Shown piece after piece: positions 57,913 through 64,000 of a stretch of 64,000 nt of DNA; the stretch's first letter is position 1, and the number at the start of each line of letters is the position of its first letter. Below the pieces are notes generated by a model. It ran no database searches and was not told the origin of the DNA. It saw only the letters and a list, made by a program, of their open reading frames with translations. Origin of the DNA: Lactuca virosa (Eukaryota > Streptophyta > Magnoliopsida > Asterales > Asteraceae); NCBI GenBank assembly GCA_928212115.1, contig CAKMRJ010003334.1:35531385-35595384 (forward strand), given 5' to 3'. Position numbers and translations under genes: made by a program.

Positions 57913-58244
57913 ACCTCTCTACTAGTGCTAGGTTTCTTTTGTAAGCACTATATTATGTACTACCGACTCCATGTTTAAGTGATTACGCTACTCATAGAGT
58001 CGTTATGCTGTCGAACTTTGTACCTCTATGTATGCTCTTTCGAGCAAATTTTCATGTATCAAAGTGCGGATAATATTAGTGGAAAATATTATGTGTTTAT
58101 TTGTGATGTTGTTATCTGTTATGTGTTTTATGTTCTTATTGCTTAGTGTAAATTATGGAAACACTTAGATGTGCAAACCGATTCACAAAATTCCCAACTT
58201 AAAAACAATACATACTCAACATCTTTTTGTTCCGTAACAGCAAG

Positions 58245-59420
58245 ATGCCGCAGAGACCAAACCGTGGAAATAACCAACCACCGATACCACCGGAAGTCGA
58301 CTCAGCTGCGTTTCAAGCAGCTGTATCTGCTGCAGTCACAACAACCATGGCGCAAATCCACCAAGGGAACAATGGCGGAGGAAACGGGCAGGGGGCTGGA
58401 AGTTCAAACAACGGAATAAATCAAGGACCTACCAAGACATGCTCTTATAAAGACTTTACCAACGCCAAGCCACGAACCTTTAATGAAACGGGAGGTGTCA
58501 TAGCCCTAAATAGGTGGATTGAGAAAATTGAATCCGTCTTTGAAATTTGCAGGTGTCCAGATGGGTGCAAGGTCAAGTTCGCAGCATGTACCTTTGTTGA
58601 TCAAGCTCTTTCATGGTGGAACGGTCACATCGAAGCCATGACCTTTCCAGTGGCAAACGCGATGCCCTGGGAAGAACTGAAGGAAATGATGTTGGCAGAG
58701 CACTGCCCTAGAGGCGAGATAGAAAAGATGGAACAAGAATGTGGAACTTGACAGTTCAGAACTCCAATATCGACGCATACATATCCAGGTTTAGCGAGCT
58801 ATCCCTTATGTGTCCGGGTATGATCACATCATAAGGGAAAAAGATTGAGAGGTCCATCTGGGGATTGACTGCACCTATCCAAGGGAATGTCATTGCGGCA
58901 AACCCTGAGACGTTTGATAGCGCCAAAAGATTGGCCAAGAAACTGTATGATCATGGCAGCAAGAAGAGTGTTAAGATTGTGGAAGCGGATGTTAAGAAGG
59001 AAGAAGAGAATAAGAAAGGGAAGAACAACAAGAGAAGAGGAAAACAGAACTCTGAATCATCTAAGAAACAACAGACAATGACTGTCCATGCAGCAACCCA
59101 AGCTACCACAGCACCACATGCTCCAGCCTCATCCACGCCGAATGCTCCGAAACAGTACACATGGTATCTTCCCAAGTGTAACAAATGTAACTACCATCAC
59201 CACGGGGAATGCATAGAGATGATGTGCACAAGATGCAACCGGAAGGGCCATACAGCAAAGTATTGTAGGACCCAGCTTCCACAAAACCAGATGCCCAACA
59301 ACAACAACAACAACACAAAGGATGGAGCCAGTTATACCTGTTATGGGTGTGGGAAGACCGGACATTTCAGGCGAAATTGTCCCAATGCAAACAACCAGGC
59401 GACAGAAGCAGCAGGAAGAG
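58245..59420 (+). pseudogene. Element B gag (broken)
   Basis: Begins at the ATG at 58245 (MPQRPNRGNNQPPIPP). The gag domain follows: YKDFTNAKPRTFNETGG, ALNRWIEKIESVFEICRCPD, ALSWWNGHI, MPWEELKEMM. A frameshift at about 58740 and an in-frame TAA near 58830 break it. The C-terminal part has a basic Lys/Asn stretch and two intact CCHC knuckles, CTRCNRKGHTAKYC (59224-59265) and CYGCGKTGHFRRNC (59339-59380). Confidence 0.9.
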
Positions 59421-59449
59421 TGCTGACTATGGGTCAAGGAGAAGCGGTT

Positions 59450-60729
59450 CAGGATCCCGCTGTTGTCACCGGTACGTTTCTCCTTAACCACTCATATGCA
59501 TGCATCCTGTTTGATACCGGGGCAGAGCGAAGCTTTGTGAGTAATAAATTCAAACACTTGCTAAAACAACAACCCCAAAAGTTTAATGAAACCTTTACGG
59601 TGAAAATGGCTAATGGGAAAACAGAATAAACTGGGGAAATCTATGTAGGATGTACCCTAACTTTAGATCATCACGCCTTTCAAATAAACTTGATGCCTGT
59701 AACTATTAGGAGTTTTGATGTGATTGTCGGCATGGACTGGTTGAGCCCCCATCATGCTGAAATTATGTGTTGCGAGAAGGCCGTTCGCCTTCATCTCCCT
59801 AACCACGAAACCCTAATTATATACGGGGACAAACCCAGTACGAACCTTCGTCTTATCTCGTGCATTAAGGCACAAAAGTATCTACAAAAGAAGGACTTGG
59901 CGTTTCTGGCTCACATAGTGGATAAGTCCAAGGAAGAGGTCAATATTCGAGACATCCCAGTGGCTTGCGACTTCCCGGATGTCTTTCCTGAAGATCTTCC
60001 GGGGATACCCCCAGAAAGACAAGTCGAGTTCTGAATTGACCTGATGCCGGGAGCTACGCCCATTGCCAAATCACCCTATAGGTTGGCTCCTGCGGAGATG
60101 CAAGAACTGTCAAGCCAACTTAGCGAACTCTTGAGCAAAGGATTCATCCGACCTAGCTTCTCACCCTGGGGAGCTCCGGTCCTCTTTGTTAAGAAAAAGG
60201 ACGGATCCTTTAGGATGTGTATTGATTACAGAGAACTAAATAAGCTCACTATCAAAAATCGCTACCCACTTCCGCGAATCGACGATCTATTCGACCAGCT
60301 CCAAGGAGCAAGTTACTTCTCTAAGATAGATCTGCGATCCGGATACCACCAACTCAAAGTCCGGGAAGAGGATATCCCCAAAACCGCTTTCCGAACTCGC
60401 TATGGACATTATGAATTTGTTGTAATGCCCTTCGGTCTAACGAATGCCCCTGCCGCATTCATGGACCTGATGAGTCAAATCTGCCGACCATTCCTCGACA
60501 ATTTTGTCATTATTTTCATCGACGATATCCTAGTCTATTCTCGAAGCGAAGAGGAGCATGGCCGACATCTCCGGCAAATCTTGGAAACCCTACGAACCGA
60601 AAATTATACGCAAAACTCTCTAAGTGTGAGTTCTGGCTCCGTAGTGTGAACTTTTTGGGTCACGTTGTCAGTCAAGAAGGGATACATGTGGACCCTTCTA
60701 AGGTCAAAGCCATAGAAGGATGGGCGGTC
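59450..60729 (+). pseudogene. Element B protease-RT (broken, cut by element C)
   Basis: The protease has LFDTGAERSFVS (Asp codon at 59513) and later VIVGMDWLSPHHAEI. RT has PYRLAPAEMQELSSQL, FVKKKDGSFRMCIDYREL, FSKIDLRSGYHQ, MPFGLTNAPAAFMDL and the active-site IIFIDDILVYS. Defects: TAA at about 59627, TGA at about 60032, a frameshift near 60610. The reading is then lost where the LTR of element C begins at 60730. Apart from these, codons stay in one frame from 58865 to 60649, suggesting recent decay. Confidence 0.92.
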
Positions 60730-63189
60730 TGTGACATCCCCATTTTCACGGCCAGAAAAGACCGATTTTGTTTATGCTTGTTTGAAAATCAGAGTGACAT
60801 TTTAAATAAAAGTGTTGCGGAATTTGTCCCAAAACAAAATATGATAAAGATTTATCAAAAGCATTTCCAAGGAAATGTATTTCATTAAAAGACTCGGGAT
60901 ATCATGTTCGATACAGATCAAAAGCATAAACAGTACAACATAAGCCTTACTACATTATTTCATATCTACAGGCCTATATCCGTAATCCCTCATCCCAAAA
61001 CATCACATCTATTCTCGAGCGCCACTACTTGTAATACATGAAACTGAGTGGGTCAGGCTTGGGAGCCTGGTGAGCACATAGGGTTTTCAACCCACAATAA
61101 ATAAGTTTATTAATTTCATCAATCAACAATAACCCGATTACCCGTTCCCGTTATCCTCACTTTACGTCCCTAAACACCTATCATAAGGGACCTAGCCTAA
61201 GGATCATCATCGGGATGGACACTACCGCTAAGGGGGTTCCTCAGCAATAAATGTCTTAAAGGCAACCATGAGGGGGATGGAGTACACCGGTGAACACATC
61301 GTTCACAGACACCTACAGGTTGCGAGCCTGCTAGCGTTCCACTGGACTGTCTAGAAGAGTCCGTGGTCGTCATCTATACTCCGCTAGATGACTGGATCAC
61401 CAACAACATCGAGGCATCTCATCATTTTATCACACATCGTCTTATTACATCTACCCATGTTTTACCCCAACATTTTTGTAGATATAAAATACATATACAG
61501 TTTAAATCATGAAAAACGTGTATAAAAATCATTCATCCAACATAGACAGCAAGTATTCAGATAATATGCACACATAGCACGTAATTTATATAAAATACTT
61601 CATATCTATGTGTAAGATGAAAGTAACTATGCACTCACCTGATTAGGTGGTGACTCGGTACTTGAACATCGCTTCGTTATCTCAAAACAATTTTTCCTTG
61701 ACCAAAACCTAGTATCAATATCACTAGGGTTTAGTTTTAACGTTAACCGTGACTAATTAATAGTCTAACTATTATTATTATTATTATATAAGCGTTAAAT
61801 AACACTCAATATAACTCATAATAATAGCCAAAATAATTATTTTAAGGACCTAATAACATTACTATAATTATTTAAAAGTTATATTAAAAATTGCGTAGGC
61901 GTAGCTCACTTACAGCGGATTTTAAAGAAAACCGGGCTTTGCTCGGAGCAGCGTTTCCGAACCGAAAGACCCTTTTTCTCGGGACTCTGGGAGCCTCGGG
62001 GCTTCCTTAGGGTGCTAGGGATTTTTCCTAGGGTTTAGGGGGTTAAAATGGGTAGTGAGAGAAAGTAGAGAGAGAAAGGAATGAAGAAATGAGTGATTTC
62101 CTCGGCAGCCCTCGCATGGTATTTATAGGGGCCGAAGTTCGGATCTATGCGGGGCGTTCAGCAAGTTACGCGGGGCGTAACTTCGGATAAGGGTGCCAAC
62201 TCGCACCAGCTGGCTCGCACTCGCAAGAGGATCAGGTCCGAAGGTACGCTGGGCGTACCAGCCTTGGACGCGGGGCGTAGGGCGAAGCGAGGCTACGTGG
62301 CGTTCATCGGATGCGAGACCGTGGGGAGCAAGGGAAGGCTGGGATTGAGCCACGTCATCGCGTCTTGCATCAGATTTCGTAAATTGCACTCTCGACTTTA
62401 AAAATTCGTAACTTTCACATACGAGCTCCGTTTTCGACGTTCTTTATATCCACACGTAGGCGGGAACGTACTCTACAACTTTCGTTTAGAATCCGTCGGC
62501 TAATTTTGACTTTATTTTAAAAGTTATATTTTTAACAGGCCGGGACAGGATTGGTCTGTTAAACAATTCATAACTTCTTCATCCGACGTCCGTTTTCGTC
62601 TGTCTTTTTATCGGTACGCTACTATTAACGAGATCTTCGATTCTCGTTTAGGTTGTGCCGGCTAAAAACCGCTCGATCTAATATTCGAACTTCGGGTTGT
62701 ACATTGCTAAGCCGAAACTTCGAAAAATCATAACTTCCTCATACGGAGTCAGATTTGGGTGTTCTTTTTATGGACGCTCTTGGTTTAACGTTTTCTATGA
62801 CTTTTGTTTAGATCGCTAAGGCTAAAAATCGCTTTATCGTAAATTCACTATTTACGCTTCCCGGTATCGTGCCGGTTCCATTGCGAAACTTCGACGGGTC
62901 ATAACTTCTTCGTTATAACTTGGATTTCGGCGTTCTTTATATCTCCGGAATCCTTGTTTCGACCACTACAACTTTATGTAAAGATATCACGCTTATCTCA
63001 TACTTTAATTTTGACGCTTATTTTTATTCTTTATTAATTATACATTTGTAATTAAACAATAAGCATATAAATTCACATAATTCACAAAATACTCAAATAT
63101 TTCATCTTTATTACATCAAAAGAGTTATAATAGTTGACCTAGACTATTACATCGTCTAAAATGCTTAGCCCCGAAACCTAGGCGTTACA
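60730..63189 (-). repeat. 3' LTR of gypsy element C (2,460 bp)
   Basis: Minus strand TGTAACGCCTAGG...GGGGATGTCACA, with the polypurine tract directly outside the 63189 edge, so this is the 3' LTR of a minus-strand element. It interrupts the RT of element B at GW-A of the EGWA motif. CTATAAATACC on the minus strand near 62120-62130 is the TATA box. Same family as the LTR at 17607-20014. Confidence 0.9.
62140..62285. repeat. TACGC palindrome array upstream of the element C TATA box
   Basis: GTTACGC-GGG-GCGTAAC, GGTACGC-TGG-GCGTACC, and two half-decayed copies (ATGCGGGGCGT, GACGCGGGGCGTAG). On the minus strand they lie directly upstream of the TATA at about 62125, matching the layout at 18434-18704. 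Confidence 0.85.
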
Positions 63190-63194
63190 ATATT

Positions 63195-63203
63195 CTCCCC
63201 CTT
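63195..63203 (-). promoter_or_regulatory. Polypurine tract of element C
   Basis: Minus-strand AAGGGGGAG, a few bases upstream of the 3' LTR start (TGTAACG). It primes plus-strand DNA synthesis. Confidence 0.85.
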
Positions 63204-63223
63204 AGGATGATTCCGTCTCGGAA

Positions 63224-64000
63224 TCATGCGTCAGCAAACAGATGCGGATAGCGACTCATCATGTCATCCTCTGTTTCCCAAGTGAGATTCGGCCCATTCG
63301 AATGTTTCCATTGGACTAGCACTAAGTCGACCATCTTGCGTCGTAACTTCTTAGTCTTACGGTCAACAATTATCTCGGGCTCTTCAATCAGCCTCTTGTT
63401 TTCATCCATTCTTAGCTCTGAGATCGGAATTATGTCCGGAACTTCTCCCGTGAATTTCCTCAGATAACACACATGGAAGGTGTTATGAATACCATCGAGT
63501 TCTTCGGGCAATTCCAGCTTGTAAGCGTGGTTCCCAATCTTCTGAAGAACTTTGAACGGTCCAATAAACCTTGGACTTAGCTTTCCTCGTTTTCCGAATC
63601 TTATAAGTCCCTTCCACGGTGAGACCTTAAGCAAAACCGAATCCCCAACTTCGAAGGTCATCGGTCGTCTTTTCTTGTCAGCATAGCTCTTCTGACGATC
63701 CTGAGCTGCTAACATCCTTTCCCTGATCACCTTTAACTTCTCAGCAGTCTCATGGACTATCTCGGGGCCCATAAACTGCTTTTCTCCAGCCTCAAGCCAA
63801 CAAGACGGCGTACGACACTTTTGCTCGTACAAAGCTTGATAGGGTGCCATCTTGATGCTCGAGTGGAAACTGTTGTTGTAGGAAAATTCTACCAAAGGTA
63901 AGTGCTCATCCCAGTTACCTTGGAACTCGAGGGTACATGCTCTCAACATATCTTCAAGCGTTTGAATCGTTCTTTCGCTCTGACCATCAGTCTGCGGATG
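63224..64000 (-). CDS. Element C integrase C-terminal part with chromodomain-like tail (partial)
   Basis: Open on the minus strand from the right window edge to TGA at 63224. It starts within the integrase core (HPQTDGQSERTIQTLEDM). It continues through FSYNNSFHSSIKMAPYQALY, the GPFKVLQKIGNHAYKLELP / FHVCYLRK C-terminal DNA-binding part, and ends in RRKMVDLVLVQWKHSNGPNLTWETEDDM. That W.H....TWE..DDM pattern is the chromodomain-like tail of chromovirus-type gypsy elements. No stop or frameshift is visible over 258 codons, unlike elements A and B, so C is the youngest of the three. Confidence 0.9.
   Translation of the reverse strand, partial: HPQTDGQSERTIQTLEDMLRACTLEFQGNWDEHLPLVEFSYNNSFHSSIKMAPYQALYEQKCRTPSCWLEAGEKQFMGPEIVHETAEKLKVIRERMLAAQDRQKSYADKKRRPMTFEVGDSVLLKVSPWKGLIRFGKRGKLSPRFIGPFKVLQKIGNHAYKLELPEELDGIHNTFHVCYLRKFTGEVPDIIPISELRMDENKRLIEEPEIIVDRKTKKLRRKMVDLVLVQWKHSNGPNLTWETEDDMMSRYPHLFADA

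Noticed and set aside
62123..62401. 84-88 codon ORFs in LTR C
   Set aside because: They overlap the TATA box and palindrome array and have no recognisable domain.

Overview
This is a plant nuclear window, from a eudicot. The evidence is intron-rich genes with GT-AG junctions, a plastid-targeted enzyme, an intron-containing elongator tRNA-Met, plant histone promoter elements, and a landscape of LTR retrotransposons, MITEs and long (TA)n microsatellites. The style of the LTR families suggests Asteraceae (for example Lactuca), but that is inference only.

Layout. 1-8.6 kb: a decayed Ty3/gypsy element (A, minus strand) with its complete 5' LTR, inserted next to fragments of other gypsy LTRs. 9.2-10.6 kb: a TIR element sitting in a (TA)n tract. 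11.5-12.2 kb and 25.3-25.9 kb: two near-identical intronless histone H2B genes, separated by about 13 kb of mostly dead retroelements (Ty1/copia gag and LTR, Athila/Tat-like RT and gag remnants, two full-length LTRs, a third LTR fragment). 26.9-30.8 kb: MITEs, a GA microsatellite and a solo LTR. 31.2-49 kb is the gene island: plastidial phosphoserine aminotransferase (+), a 16-exon pyruvate kinase-like gene (-) with an antisense tRNA-Met in one intron and a PIF/Harbinger remnant in another, a small two-exon gene for a single-helix membrane protein (+), and a myotubularin-type phosphoinositide phosphatase (-). 49-53.2 kb: a 155-bp tandem duplication, a Mutator-like foldback element with a perfect 9-bp target duplication, and a dead PIF/Harbinger transposase. 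53.6-64 kb: gypsy element B (+) with a long LTR, an extra intact ORF upstream of gag, and gag-pol broken by stops and frameshifts. Element B is interrupted in RT by the 3' LTR of gypsy element C (-), whose integrase ORF runs off the right edge.

The host genes are unrelated housekeeping genes (chromatin, serine synthesis, glycolysis-type enzyme, phosphoinositide signalling) rather than a pathway cluster. The most striking unexplained signal is in the LTRs. Three families carry dense arrays of short, perfectly self-complementary motifs (ACTCG-N-CGAGT in one, TACGC-NNN-GCGTA in two others). Copies lie just upstream of the predicted TATA box in all four LTRs examined. In the second motif the two arms covary between copies, which implies that the palindrome itself is maintained. 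The second notable item is the 222-residue acidic/coiled-coil accessory ORF of element B, still open while gag-pol beside it is broken.
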